Counted from the stretch's first letter, positions 16,445 to 25,561 are shown. The stretch: DNA of 45,325 nucleotides from Actinomycetota bacterium (GCA_026392215.1 JAPLCN010000202.1:1-45325), one strand, 5' to 3'. Program-made: numbers and translations. Notes: generated by a model from the letters alone, not told the origin.

Positions 16445-17546
16445 AATACTTTCCGTATTTATGTATCGCATTGATATATGCAATATAGTTTGCATGGGGA
16501 ATGTAATTAACTATTGAATGTGAACATGTTGCAACATAACCGTAACCTGGTTTTAAAACATCCATATGAGCTTTAACATCTGCATCCACCTCTTCCGGTA
16601 TGCCGTTCCCGAGAGGAAATTCCACGTCAATATTACCGGAAAGACATAATCTATTGCCGTATCTTTTCTTAAAGTCATGGTAATCAATTCCGTAAGGATC
16701 CATGGGGTTAAGGCAGTTAAGCCCCATATTGATAAGGTCCTCTACAATATCATCAATTCTACCGTCACTATGAAACATTACAGGAATGCCCGCATTTACA
16801 GCAGGTTCAAATATTCTTGCCATCCTTGGAACCCATATTTCCCTAAATATCTTTGGAGGGATAAATAACCCTGTTTTAAATGCAACGTCATCGGCAGGGA
16901 ATAAGAAGTCTACTTTTTCTGCAACAAGAGCTTTTGTTAAATTCACAAAATGAACAGTTGATACCTCCAGCATTTCTTCAACCAGATCCCTGTCCTCATA
17001 AACCATCATCATGAAATCATTCATTCCTACAACAAACTCATAAAGGGTCTGGATAAGGCAGCCATAAAGCCCTGTTACTCCAAGATTTACTTTTTGTTTT
17101 TTTATTTCTTCTTTATACTCACGGACATATTTTACTGTATTTGCTATTGCGGCTTCCGAATCAAGTTTTAATGCTTCAAAGTCTTTTCTTGTCTTGATTG
17201 ACTTGTCAAATGCATTAATCCAGTTTCCGTCTTTGTCCTGCTTTTTAAATGGGGTCCACAGGCCACCGTCAAACATCATTGCATCCTGGCCTATTATTTT
17301 ACATAATTCAATATAATCAGCCGGATACATGGGCCTGCCCGCTTCGGCATTAGCGCCTTTTGCGGGATCACCGCCATAAGAAAGAGTATTTCCTGCATAT
17401 CTGCCGAGTATCTTTTCTACATGCTTGTCTTCTATAAGTATTTCAAAATTAGGAACCCTGTCTACTTTTTGTCTTCTAAAAGCAGAAAGAAGCCTTTCCT
17501 TGTCTATTTCGCCATCATAAGGCATTATTTTTGTTGATTCTATCAA
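16443..17546 (-). CDS. UroD-family methyltransferase-like protein partnered with a corrinoid protein
   Basis: A 367-residue UroD-superfamily TIM barrel resembling MtaA/MtbA-type methylcobamide methyltransferases. The start is TTG at 17546, supported by AAGGAGGG; the next in-frame ATG lacks a site. Visible segments: LLSAFRRQKVDRVPNFE, DAMMFDGGLWTPF, FLFPADDVAFKTGLFIPP, VMFHSDGRIDDIVEDLIN and a C-terminal YVATCSHSIVNYIP. The HSDG histidine and the later TCS cysteine could be the zinc ligands (His and Cys in MtaA/MtbA); the middle Cys is Asp here. The neighbouring corrinoid protein supports a methyl-transfer function. Whether it is the substrate-specific enzyme or the second methyltransferase is open. 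Confidence 0.8.
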   Translation of the reverse strand: MIESTKIMPYDGEIDKERLLSAFRRQKVDRVPNFEILIEDKHVEKILGRYAGNTLSYGGDPAKGANAEAGRPMYPADYIELCKIIGQDAMMFDGGLWTPFKKQDKDGNWINAFDKSIKTRKDFEALKLDSEAAIANTVKYVREYKEEIKKQKVNLGVTGLYGCLIQTLYEFVVGMNDFMMMVYEDRDLVEEMLEVSTVHFVNLTKALVAEKVDFLFPADDVAFKTGLFIPPKIFREIWVPRMARIFEPAVNAGIPVMFHSDGRIDDIVEDLINMGLNCLNPMDPYGIDYHDFKKRYGNRLCLSGNIDVEFPLGNGIPEEVDADVKAHMDVLKPGYGYVATCSHSIVNYIPHANYIAYINAIHKYGKY

Positions 17547-17599
17547 AATTACCCTCCTTAAGATTTACCTGATTTATTAATATATATTATAGCTGAAGT

Positions 17600-18577
17600 T
17601 TAAAATAATAAATCAGAAATCAAATCCATGTTATCAACAAAGTGATATCCCTTCAGGTTCTCATCAATTTCTTTTTCATGCTTTAGCAGCTTTTCAACCA
17701 TTTCCTGGTATTTCCACATTAGCTTAACACCCAAAGCAAGGGATTTTGCTCTATCATCACGAGGAGCAATTATATCAATTGCACACCAGCCCTCATAATT
17801 TGTTTTATTTAAATAATAATAAAATTCAAGAATTTCCCAGAAATTAATTGTTCCGAAAATCATATCCGGGTCAGCATCCTTATAATTTTCATTAATATGG
17901 ATCTGATTTAATTTTCCCCAATAATCAAGAAGCGCTGCTGATTCTGCAATACCTTCTCCTGCCATTAGTGCATGGCCTATATCCAAAGCACAGCCGACAT
18001 TCTTTAAATTCACGTCCCGCACAAAAGCCATTGCCTTACCGGTATCGCTTATATATTGTTTTTGCCTTGGATCCTTGCTTTTTGCTTCAATAGCAATTTT
18101 CATATCTTTTGCATATTCACCAATTTCTCTGACAGTTTCAATAAGGTATTTCCAGCCTTCCACATAATTAACCTGGAAAGTATAATCATAACCATCATGA
18201 GCCGGCCACAGCAAAACACTGTCGGCTTTTACTTCTTTGGCAAAATCTATAGCGTCTTTAAAAAGTTTCACTGTTTCTTTTCTGATTTTGGCATCATTGG
18301 TGCAAAATGAGCCGTGTTTCCACTTTCTGTCTCCCCAGCATTCAACCGCAATATTAGAAACTTTTAAACCATAACTTTCAACTTTTTTTACAAGCTTATC
18401 CGGATCATTTGGAAGTGGAGCAGTCGGATAAAATGTAAAGAGTCCTGTAAGACCTTTTATTTTTGACATTATCTCCAATTGTTGTTCTGCAGTAAGTTCT
18501 TCATAATAACCGCCGGGCACATATCTTTCTCCGTAAGTTCCAAGACACCAAAGATGCGCATCAATGTTAAGTTTCAC
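17600..18577 (-). CDS. Xylose-isomerase-like TIM-barrel sugar isomerase/epimerase
   Basis: A 325-residue AP-endonuclease-2-type TIM barrel of the sugar-phosphate isomerase/epimerase group. The start is GTG at 18577 with AAAGGAG seven bases before it. Probable metal ligands are in IAIEAKSKDP (Glu), GCALDIGHALMAGE (Asp, His), NQIHINENYKDAD (His) and the final CAIDIIAP region. It is shorter than RhaI-type L-rhamnose isomerases (about 430), so it may be an isomerase, a 3-epimerase or a ketose isomerase for a related deoxy sugar. It sits between the rhamnulokinase-type and UroD-family genes. Confidence 0.78.
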   Translation of the reverse strand: MKLNIDAHLWCLGTYGERYVPGGYYEELTAEQQLEIMSKIKGLTGLFTFYPTAPLPNDPDKLVKKVESYGLKVSNIAVECWGDRKWKHGSFCTNDAKIRKETVKLFKDAIDFAKEVKADSVLLWPAHDGYDYTFQVNYVEGWKYLIETVREIGEYAKDMKIAIEAKSKDPRQKQYISDTGKAMAFVRDVNLKNVGCALDIGHALMAGEGIAESAALLDYWGKLNQIHINENYKDADPDMIFGTINFWEILEFYYYLNKTNYEGWCAIDIIAPRDDRAKSLALGVKLMWKYQEMVEKLLKHEKEIDENLKGYHFVDNMDLISDLLF

Positions 18578-18805
18578 TTAATATCTCCTTTCGAGTTAAT
18601 AAAATTTTAAGTAAAATCGTTTTTTTAACTTTTACTGCCATAACTTACACCTGAACTAAGATTTTTAAATAGCCGTTAATTTTAAATATCATAATTATTT
18701 AAAAAAAATTTAAGGTATTTAACTTTTACAAAATAAATAGTTCTATTTTTTTAAAAACTTAAACTTGGGCTTTTAATTTATACCTTTTATAAATATAAAA
18801 ATTTA

Positions 18806-20287
18806 TTATAGAATCTTTAAATATTTTTCATAAGCAGCATCCCATACTGCCTTTTCTTTTGGTTCGTAAACAATAACATTTGATGAGTTGCAGCATATAA
18901 GCCTCCCCTCATTTACATCCTTGATTTCTCCGGTCCCCTTTAGCTGCATCAGCAGGTTACCCACAGCAGTAGTTTCAGCAGGTCCGGCAGCAACAATAAC
19001 ACCGAGAGCGTCGGCAATCCATTGGCAGATAAGCTTGTTGTTTGTACCTCCGCCTACTAACTGCATTAGTTCAATTTTCTTTCCGGTTAATTTTTCAGTT
19101 TGTTCAACATTAAATCTGATCTTAAGGACAAGACTTTCATAAAAGCACCTTGCAACCGGTCCTATTCCTTCTGGAATATTCTCTCCTTTTTCCTTGCAGT
19201 ATTTAGCAATCACTTTGGACATGTCGGTTGAGGGGGGGAGAAAAACAGGATCGTCTACATCTATTAATGCATCAAAAGGTTTTGCCAAAGGATACACTTT
19301 GTCTATTTCCGTCCATGCAATGTTTTCACCCTTATCTTTTCGCCATTTCCCCATGCATTGTTGTATTATCCAAAGACCATTTATATTTTTAACAAACAAA
19401 TTTCTGCCTTCACAGCCGCCTTCATTACCGTAGCCGGCCTTAAAAGCTTCAAGGTTTATTATCGGCTCTGAAGTTTCGACACCTTGAACAAGCCATGTTC
19501 CCATGCTTACAAACGCCCAGTTTTTCCTTGAATCTATTAAAGGAATCCCTGTTTCAGCAGAAGCAGAATCATGAGTTGCCGGTGCAATTACAGCAATATT
19601 TGATATTTCAAGCTCGTCAAGCACGGATTTCTGAAGGCCTCCGACTTTGCTTCCAGGCTGGATAATTTCAGGAAAGATATCTTTTGAAACTCCAAGCTTA
19701 CTTAAAATAAGATCTGACCATTTTTTGTTTTTCTGGTCATACATTATGGTAGTTGTAGCATCTGTAAATTCATTAAAGGTATTTCCTGTAAGGAAATAAT
19801 TAAATAAGTCCGGCATCATTAAAAATTTATTTGCATTTGGGAGCTCGATAGCTTTATTGATTTTTAAATTATAGAAGTGGTAAATGGACATTATGCTCAT
19901 TATAAGACCCCCGGTTAATTCGAATAACTTTTCCGGAGGGAAATCTTTATGGACAGCTTCTGCTGCTTTAGTTCGGTCTTCATCCCTGTAATGATGGGGA
20001 TTTGAAAGCATTTTGCCGTTTTTATCCAGAAATCCAAAATCAACCCCCCACGTGTCGACACCAAGTGCCTCAATTTTTTTAAAGAGTTTTACTGAAGCAG
20101 AAATTCCTTCTTTTAATTCAAAATAAAGCCTTAAAATATCCCAATACAAGGTCCCTGCAGCATACACAGGTTTGTTTTCAAATCTGTGTGTTTCTTCCAA
20201 TTTAAATTTACTGCCGTCAAATTGTGCAACAATGGCTCTTCCGCTGCTTGCTCCAAAATCAAAAATAAGATAATTTTTCAAAGCCAT
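18806..20287 (-). CDS. rhaB: Rhamnulokinase-type FGGY carbohydrate kinase
   Basis: ATP-dependent sugar kinase of 493 residues, with the FGGY two-domain fold. The N-terminal IFDFGASSGRAIVA is characteristic of rhamnulokinases. Further segments are GVDTWGVDFGFLD, APATHDSASAETGIP, FVSMGTWLVQG and, in the C-terminal domain, QLVGGGTNNKLICQWIADALG (adenosine-binding/FGGY region). The ATG at 20287 is preceded by AAGGAG. It would phosphorylate a ketose (L-rhamnulose or a relative) made by one of the isomerases in the locus. No rhamnulose-1-phosphate aldolase or lactaldehyde oxidoreductase is present in the window, so the pathway is incomplete here. Confidence 0.82.
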   Translation of the reverse strand: MALKNYLIFDFGASSGRAIVAQFDGSKFKLEETHRFENKPVYAAGTLYWDILRLYFELKEGISASVKLFKKIEALGVDTWGVDFGFLDKNGKMLSNPHHYRDEDRTKAAEAVHKDFPPEKLFELTGGLIMSIMSIYHFYNLKINKAIELPNANKFLMMPDLFNYFLTGNTFNEFTDATTTIMYDQKNKKWSDLILSKLGVSKDIFPEIIQPGSKVGGLQKSVLDELEISNIAVIAPATHDSASAETGIPLIDSRKNWAFVSMGTWLVQGVETSEPIINLEAFKAGYGNEGGCEGRNLFVKNINGLWIIQQCMGKWRKDKGENIAWTEIDKVYPLAKPFDALIDVDDPVFLPPSTDMSKVIAKYCKEKGENIPEGIGPVARCFYESLVLKIRFNVEQTEKLTGKKIELMQLVGGGTNNKLICQWIADALGVIVAAGPAETTAVGNLLMQLKGTGEIKDVNEGRLICCNSSNVIVYEPKEKAVWDAAYEKYLKIL

Positions 20288-20418
20288 TAATTCTCCTTTA
20301 AACGGTTTTATTTATAATTTAAAAATTAATTTCCTGCTAAAATAAATATCCACTTTGATAAATTTTAATTCAAAAAGAATCAATTTTTAAACAAAATTAT
20401 TAAAATTTAATCAATAAT

Positions 20419-20453
20419 TAAAAAAGTTGTAACCTTTAAAAAAGTTGTAACCT
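20419..20453. repeat. Two direct copies of a 17-bp motif upstream of the kinase-permease junction
   Basis: TAAAAAAGTTGTAACCT occurs at 20419-20435 and again at 20437-20453, period 18, in the 203-bp gap between the permease and kinase genes. It may be replication slippage or a paired protein-binding site. Nothing else is recognisable in the gap. Confidence 0.6.
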
Positions 20454-20490
20454 CATTACCTTATTTCTATTAATTTATTTATCCTTATTA

Positions 20491-21471
20491 TTAATAAAGC
20501 TGTAAATTACGCCTGTTTCTTAATGCATCAATTGAAATTACAAGAACCAGCAGTACGCCTTTAACTACCTGTCTTAAATAAATAGGAACATCAAGCATAA
20601 CCATGCCGTTTGCAATAGAGCCTATAATAAGAAGTGCTATAAATACTCCAAAGAAATTGCCCTTGCCACCGCCGACTGCAACCCCGCCAAGAACTACAAT
20701 AGTTAATACTTCAAGCTCAGCACCTGTACCGTATTCAGGTCTTCCTGAACCTAATTGCGAAATTAAAAGAAGCCCTGCAATTGAACAGAAAAATCCGGAT
20801 ATTACATAGGTTATTATCTTAATTCTGTCAACCGGTATACCTGCAAGCCTTGCAAGAGTTTCATTGCCGCCAATGGTAAATAAATTTCTTCCAAATCTTG
20901 TAAATTTCAGAATAAGTGCAAGGATAATAAAGAAAACTATAATATAAATAGTAGTATAGGGAACAATATCAGCTATAAACTTCCTTCCAAAACCCTGAAT
21001 GAAGACATTATAAATTCTCGGGTTTTGATTGGCCCAAAAATAACACACTCCCCTTATGATAGCAAGCGTGCCTAAAGTAGTGATAATCGGATTTATTCCT
21101 ATCTTGGTGATTATAAGGCCGTTAATTAATCCAACGCTGCAGCCAATTACTATTGCAATTACAAAAATTAGTGGAGTTGGTACACCAAATTTATCCATCA
21201 TTAAAACTGCACTCACTATGCCTACGAGTCCGGAAATTGAACCGATAGAAAGGTCAAATCCTCCGGCTAGCATAACAACCATAATCCCTGACGCTAAAAC
21301 TCCAAAAACTGCAAAATTGTTAAAAATTCCTCTGAAATTTTGTACAGTTAAGAAATTTTTATCAGCAATTGTAAATATTATTATCATTACAATATAAAGA
21401 CCTATCAATGTCGGCGTAGGGGTTCTTAAAAAATTCTTAAACCCTGAATATTGTTTTTCTGGTTTTGCCAT
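20491..21471 (-). CDS. Sugar ABC transporter permease, RbsC/RhaQ type (CUT2)
   Basis: Inner-membrane permease of 326 residues with eight or more hydrophobic segments. The CUT2 permease signatures are present: GGFDLSIGSISGLVG, TKIGINPIITTLGTLAIIRG, GGNETLARLAGIPVDR and IVVLGGVAVGGGKGNFFG. GGAGG precedes the ATG at 21471. It is the second of two non-identical permeases in the operon, which is typical for rhamnose-type (RhaPQ) importers. RbsC homologues also serve other pentoses and deoxyhexoses, so substrate is inferred only from neighbours. Confidence 0.92.
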   Translation of the reverse strand: MAKPEKQYSGFKNFLRTPTPTLIGLYIVMIIIFTIADKNFLTVQNFRGIFNNFAVFGVLASGIMVVMLAGGFDLSIGSISGLVGIVSAVLMMDKFGVPTPLIFVIAIVIGCSVGLINGLIITKIGINPIITTLGTLAIIRGVCYFWANQNPRIYNVFIQGFGRKFIADIVPYTTIYIIVFFIILALILKFTRFGRNLFTIGGNETLARLAGIPVDRIKIITYVISGFFCSIAGLLLISQLGSGRPEYGTGAELEVLTIVVLGGVAVGGGKGNFFGVFIALLIIGSIANGMVMLDVPIYLRQVVKGVLLVLVISIDALRNRRNLQLY

Positions 21472-21529
21472 GTAACCTCCAAAACTATAAAAAAATTATT
21501 TTAAAAAAACTTTAAAACCATAATACTGG

Positions 21530-22513
21530 TTATACTCTTTTCAATGCTCTTGACTGCCTTATTTCGTAAGTAGCAACCACCAATACTAAAACAGACCCCT
21601 GCACAATCTGAATATAAAAATAATAAACATTCATGATTGTTAAAAAGTTATATAAAACACTTAATATTAAAATTCCTGCAAGGGTGCCAAGAATTTGTCC
21701 TTTGCCTCCCCCAAGTGCTGTTCCGCCTAATACAATTCCTGAAATAATAACAAGTTCAAGCCCTTGTCCGTGCTGCGGCATACCAACTGCAGAAAGAGAA
21801 GTCAGAATCAGTCCACCTAAAGATGCGGTAATTCCACAAAGCAGAAAACCGACAAATTTGACTTTTTTAACATTTATTCCGGAAAGATATGAAGCCATTG
21901 GGTTTGTTCCAATAGCATATATTCTCCTGCCCCATTTGGATAAATTCATAATTACATAAGTTATAACAAAAACAACAATAAATATCACAATTGGAAATGG
22001 TATCACTTTAAACAGAAATCCTCTTCCTATATAGTCAATAACAGGGTTCATTGCAAGCATTGACTCTCCATTAGACAATGTATAGCCAATACCTCTCCAT
22101 ATAAACATGGTTCCTATTGTGGCAATTATTGAGTTTACGCCAATTACTGTTGCTAAAAAGCCATTAAACGCACCCATAATAGCACCACCGCATAAAGCTA
22201 TTATTACAACAAGCCAGCCTGGAAGCCCTTTTGATAATAAAAGCGCAACAAGACAAGCTGTCAAACCGATATTTCCACCTATTGAAAAATCAATATCACC
22301 AGATACCATAACCATTGTCAGTACCGCTGCAATTATACCTATAAATGAAAGATTGTTAAGCATGGGCACTAAGTTTAAAGTAGAAAAGAAAAAAGGCCTG
22401 CCTACATATGAAAATAAGGCAAATAAGACCACGAGAACTATAAATAAAATTCCGGTATTGCTGATTTTAGCCTTTTTCCCCGGCTCCACTGAAGAAGCTT
22501 TAATTTCGGGCAT
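21530..22513 (-). CDS. Sugar ABC transporter permease, RbsC/RhaP type (CUT2)
   Basis: A 327-residue CUT2 permease paralogous to its downstream neighbour. Signatures: VSGDIDFSIGGNIGLTA, ATVIGVNSIIATIGTMFIWRG, GTNPMASYLSGINVKKVKF and ISGIVLGGTALGGGKGQILG. The cytoplasmic N-terminus is slightly longer (about 25 residues) than in the neighbour. GGAGG precedes the ATG. The gene follows the ATPase gene by 21 bp in an operon ordered binding protein, ATPase, permease, permease, kinase. Confidence 0.92.
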   Translation of the reverse strand: MPEIKASSVEPGKKAKISNTGILFIVLVVLFALFSYVGRPFFFSTLNLVPMLNNLSFIGIIAAVLTMVMVSGDIDFSIGGNIGLTACLVALLLSKGLPGWLVVIIALCGGAIMGAFNGFLATVIGVNSIIATIGTMFIWRGIGYTLSNGESMLAMNPVIDYIGRGFLFKVIPFPIVIFIVVFVITYVIMNLSKWGRRIYAIGTNPMASYLSGINVKKVKFVGFLLCGITASLGGLILTSLSAVGMPQHGQGLELVIISGIVLGGTALGGGKGQILGTLAGILILSVLYNFLTIMNVYYFYIQIVQGSVLVLVVATYEIRQSRALKRV

Positions 22514-22534
22514 TAGTTCCTCCTCTTAAAATAA

Positions 22535-24028
22535 TTAAATACATGCAGATTGCAGTAAATTTTCTTCTGAAGCTTCTTTTCTTGAATATTCGGCAGTCAT
22601 CTTCCCTTTGCTCATTACTAAAATTCTATCAGCAATAGAGAGAATCTCCGGAAGCTCTGAACTGATCATTATGACCGCTGAACCCTTTTCACACAAATTC
22701 TGCATCAGTTTATATATTTCAATTTTTGCGCCAACATCTATACCTCTGGTTGGCTCATTTAATATTATTATTTTTGAACCGCTTTCAAGCCATTTTGCAA
22801 GAACAACTTTCTGCTGATTTCCTCCTGAAAGGCTATTAACTTCCTGATCCATGGTTGGGGTTTTTATTCCCATTTCTTCTATCCACATTTGCGCCTTTTT
22901 ATTTTCAAGCTGTTTCTTTATTAAAAAACCCTTTCCGAGATCTTCTATATTAGCCAGTGTAATATTTTCTTTAACTCCCAAATGAAGTGCAAGGCCTTCA
23001 ACTTTTCTATCAAGCGGAACCAATCCTATTTTTTCATCTCTTGCCATCTTTGGACTTTTAATATCTACTTTTTTTCCATTAATTAATATTTCTCCGCTTT
23101 TTACCTTGTTTGCTCCAAATAATGCCTTAACAAGTGAAGTTCTTCCGGAGCCTAGAAGCCCGAATATACCAAGTATTTCACCTTTTTTTAATTTAAAACT
23201 GATGTCTTTAAATCCGTCAGCAGTAAGATTTTTAACTTCCATAACTGTATTACCAATTGGCACTTCTCTTTTAGGATACATTTCCTTAATGTCACGGCCA
23301 ACCATCAAAGTAACAAGCTCATTGGCATTGGTATCTTTGGTTTTAATGGACTCAACTTTTTTCCCATCCCTAAGCACAACGACTCTGTCAGTTATTTGGA
23401 AAATTTCTTTTAGCCTATGGGAAATATATATAATGGAAACGCCTCTTGATTTCAAAGTAGCAATTATCTTAAACAAAGATTGGGTTTCTTCTTCACTTAA
23501 GGCAGCAGTCGGCTCATCCATTACGAGAATCTTTGCATCTTTTGAAATTGCCTTTGCAATTTCAACTATCTGTTTTTCGGAAATAGATAAATCACCGATA
23601 ACAGAATTAGGATCAAGCGCAACATTAAGGCTGCCAAGAATCTCTCCTGCTTTTTTAGTCATTGCTTTCCAGTCAACAATTTTAAATGGGCCTTTAACAA
23701 GCTGCTCTCCAATAAAAATGTTTTCTGCAACACTTAGATTGTTTAAGGTATTTAATTCCTGATAAATTACTCTTATTCCAGAAGCCATTGCTTCAGAAGG
23801 GCTCTTGATTTCAAATTTCTGCCCGTCTACATAAATAGAACCTGAATCCTTAATATAATTACCTGCCAGTATTTTAATTAAAGTTGATTTACCAGCACCG
23901 TTTTCGCCTAATATACCTAAAACTTCTCCTTTGTAAAGTTCAATGGAAACATCTTCCAATGCAATTACACCAGGAAAGATTTTAGTAATATTTTCCATTT
24001 TTAGAACTATGCCGTTATTGTCGGTCAC
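22535..24028 (-). CDS. Sugar ABC transporter ATPase, RbsA/RhaT type (two ATPase domains)
   Basis: A 497-residue dual-domain ATPase energising CUT2 sugar import. Domain 1 has Walker A GENGAGKST (about residue 42), a signature-like LSISEKQIVEIAKA and Walker B ILVMDEPTAAL. Domain 2 has a degenerate P-loop GLLGSGRTS, but a good signature NSLSGGNQQKVVLAKWL and IIILNEPTRGIDVG. This asymmetry is normal for RbsA-type proteins. Start is GTG at 24028. A strong stem-loop (24052-24090) lies just upstream, after the binding-protein gene. Confidence 0.95.
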   Translation of the reverse strand: MTDNNGIVLKMENITKIFPGVIALEDVSIELYKGEVLGILGENGAGKSTLIKILAGNYIKDSGSIYVDGQKFEIKSPSEAMASGIRVIYQELNTLNNLSVAENIFIGEQLVKGPFKIVDWKAMTKKAGEILGSLNVALDPNSVIGDLSISEKQIVEIAKAISKDAKILVMDEPTAALSEEETQSLFKIIATLKSRGVSIIYISHRLKEIFQITDRVVVLRDGKKVESIKTKDTNANELVTLMVGRDIKEMYPKREVPIGNTVMEVKNLTADGFKDISFKLKKGEILGIFGLLGSGRTSLVKALFGANKVKSGEILINGKKVDIKSPKMARDEKIGLVPLDRKVEGLALHLGVKENITLANIEDLGKGFLIKKQLENKKAQMWIEEMGIKTPTMDQEVNSLSGGNQQKVVLAKWLESGSKIIILNEPTRGIDVGAKIEIYKLMQNLCEKGSAVIMISSELPEILSIADRILVMSKGKMTAEYSRKEASEENLLQSACI

Positions 24029-24051
24029 TTTATCACCACCTGTATATATTT

Positions 24052-24090
24052 AATTGAGGAGACTAACTACTTAAGCTAGTCTCCTCAATT
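24052..24090 (-). promoter_or_regulatory. Intercistronic stem-loop after the binding-protein gene
   Basis: A perfect 14-bp inverted repeat (AATTGAGGAGACTA / TAGTCTCCTCAATT) surrounds an 11-base loop. It lies between the binding-protein stop and the ATPase start. On the minus strand it is followed by AT-rich sequence without a clean T-run, so attenuation or mRNA stabilisation is more likely than full termination. One arm contains a GAGGAG sequence. Confidence 0.75.
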
Positions 24091-24132
24091 TTATTTAATA
24101 ATTCGAAATCATTTTACCACTTTATCGGATTA

Positions 24133-25302
24133 TTATGATTTTGGATAAAATTGGTCAATGTTATCCTTAGTAATAACCTGGTTTTCAACATACATGAATG
24201 CAGGAACCGGCTGGCCTTGCATTAATGCTACTGAACCTGGAATTAGATACTCGCCATATTTTTCAGGGAAGTAAGCAATAGAGGCATCGGTTAAACCATC
24301 ACGAAGCTGTTGCTGACCGGTAGCATCGCAGCCTTGTGTAATAACGATAAATTTCTCAGGATCCCATCTTCCGGCAGTTTGAACAGCTGCAATAACTCCA
24401 CTCATGGTTTGTTCATTAATTGAGGTCAAAACAACTGTTTTAGCATCAGGGTTTTTAGCAAGAACGTCTGTCATAGCCTTGTTAGCTTGTTCAGCTTCAC
24501 CTGCGCCGCCGTCTGCTCTAACAGTTTTAGGATCAATTACGTCAGCACCATATTTATCTACGAATGCCTGATAGAAACCTTCTGAACGAAGCATTGTTAC
24601 TTCTCCACCAGATGGCATTTGCATTAAAATAATCTTGTCAATTTTATCAATTCCACCCATTGCTTCAACTCTTGCTATAGCTTCCGTACCAGCCATGTAA
24701 GCAACTTTAAAGTTGTTTACACCCATAAATGGAGCTCCTGGTGTGGGAACGTCAACAGCTATGATAGGTATATTGGCAGCGCCAAATTTAACACCGATGA
24801 TACTGTTAACTTTTGAATCAAACTGAAAGTTTATTAATACACTGGGCTTTTTAGCTAACATGATGTCCGCATTCTTAAGACCTATTGTTGCATCATACTG
24901 GTTGTCAGCATAATACAATTTGTTAGGATCCCCACCAGCTAGTTTCCATTGATCCTGAACATTTTTCCAAACGCTTTCACAGAATGGAATGCCGCCCATG
25001 ATGTTTGTAAATGCAAGAGAAAAATCCTTGGCCGGAGCGCCAGGGTATTCTTTATTAGCTTTAGCAGCTTCTCTCAATGCTTCATAAGCAGGATAGCCGC
25101 CTGCTGCTGTAGTTTCTGTTGGTGCTGCAGTTGTTTCTGCTGCTGCTGCTGTAGTTTCAGCTGCTGCAGTTGTTTCTGCTGCTGCAGTTGTTTCTGCTGC
25201 TGCTGTGGTTGTAGTAGTAGTTTTGCAACCCGGTAAAATAGTGAAGGTTACAACTAAAGCTACAGCCAAAACCAAAACTAAAAGTACTTTTGTCTTTGAC
25301 AT
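24133..25302 (-). CDS. Sugar-binding lipoprotein, RhaS/RbsB type (periplasmic-binding family 4)
   Basis: A 389-residue binding protein. A signal peptide (about residues 1-25) ends in a lipobox LPGC. It is followed by a low-complexity linker of about 45 residues made of Thr runs and repeated AAAETT units, and then the type-1 periplasmic fold: FSLAFTNIMGGIPFCESVW, ADIMLAKKPSVLINFQFDS, IPIIAVDVPTPGAPFMGVNN, ILMQMPSGGEVTMLRSEGF and VVLTSINEQTMSGVIAAVQ. The linker probably tethers the domain to the membrane across the wall. In DNA the linker is an imperfect 18-base tandem repeat (about 25105-25215) that could change length by slippage. It is the first gene of the transporter-kinase operon. Confidence 0.92.
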   Translation of the reverse strand: MSKTKVLLVLVLAVALVVTFTILPGCKTTTTTTAAAETTAAAETTAAAETTAAAAETTAAPTETTAAGGYPAYEALREAAKANKEYPGAPAKDFSLAFTNIMGGIPFCESVWKNVQDQWKLAGGDPNKLYYADNQYDATIGLKNADIMLAKKPSVLINFQFDSKVNSIIGVKFGAANIPIIAVDVPTPGAPFMGVNNFKVAYMAGTEAIARVEAMGGIDKIDKIILMQMPSGGEVTMLRSEGFYQAFVDKYGADVIDPKTVRADGGAGEAEQANKAMTDVLAKNPDAKTVVLTSINEQTMSGVIAAVQTAGRWDPEKFIVITQGCDATGQQQLRDGLTDASIAYFPEKYGEYLIPGSVALMQGQPVPAFMYVENQVITKDNIDQFYPKS

Positions 25303-25461
25303 TGTCTTACATCCTTCCTTCTTTTGTTAATTACTGTTTTCACAGTATACTTTCCATGCTAAATATTTTTTTAAAATCTATATAACTTTCTTTTTTCCTC
25401 CTTTCGTATGCGCAAGGCATAACAAATATAAGAATTAAAAAAAGATTTATTATCAGATTTG

Positions 25462-25475
25462 AAAAAACGTTTTTT
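25462..25475. promoter_or_regulatory. AAAAAACGTTTTTT palindrome, candidate operator
   Basis: A perfect 14-bp palindrome centred on CG. LacI-family operators are often A/T-armed with a central CG, but here the A/T runs could arise by chance in such AT-rich DNA. A related site lies at 25536-25550 between the candidate promoter and this one. Confidence 0.35.
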
Positions 25476-25535
25476 TATATTTTATTTAATATATTGAACC
25501 TATTCTGTAAAGCAATTTAATATTGAAGTTTGGAT

Positions 25536-25550
25536 AAAAAACGATTTTTT
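25536..25550. promoter_or_regulatory. Second A6CGAT6 site, candidate operator
   Basis: AAAAAACGATTTTTT is nearly the same as the palindrome at 25462-25475 and, like it, is followed by TAT. It lies 12 bases downstream of the candidate -10 element, a repressor-like position. Confidence 0.35.
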
Positions 25551-25561
25551 TATGTTCATAT

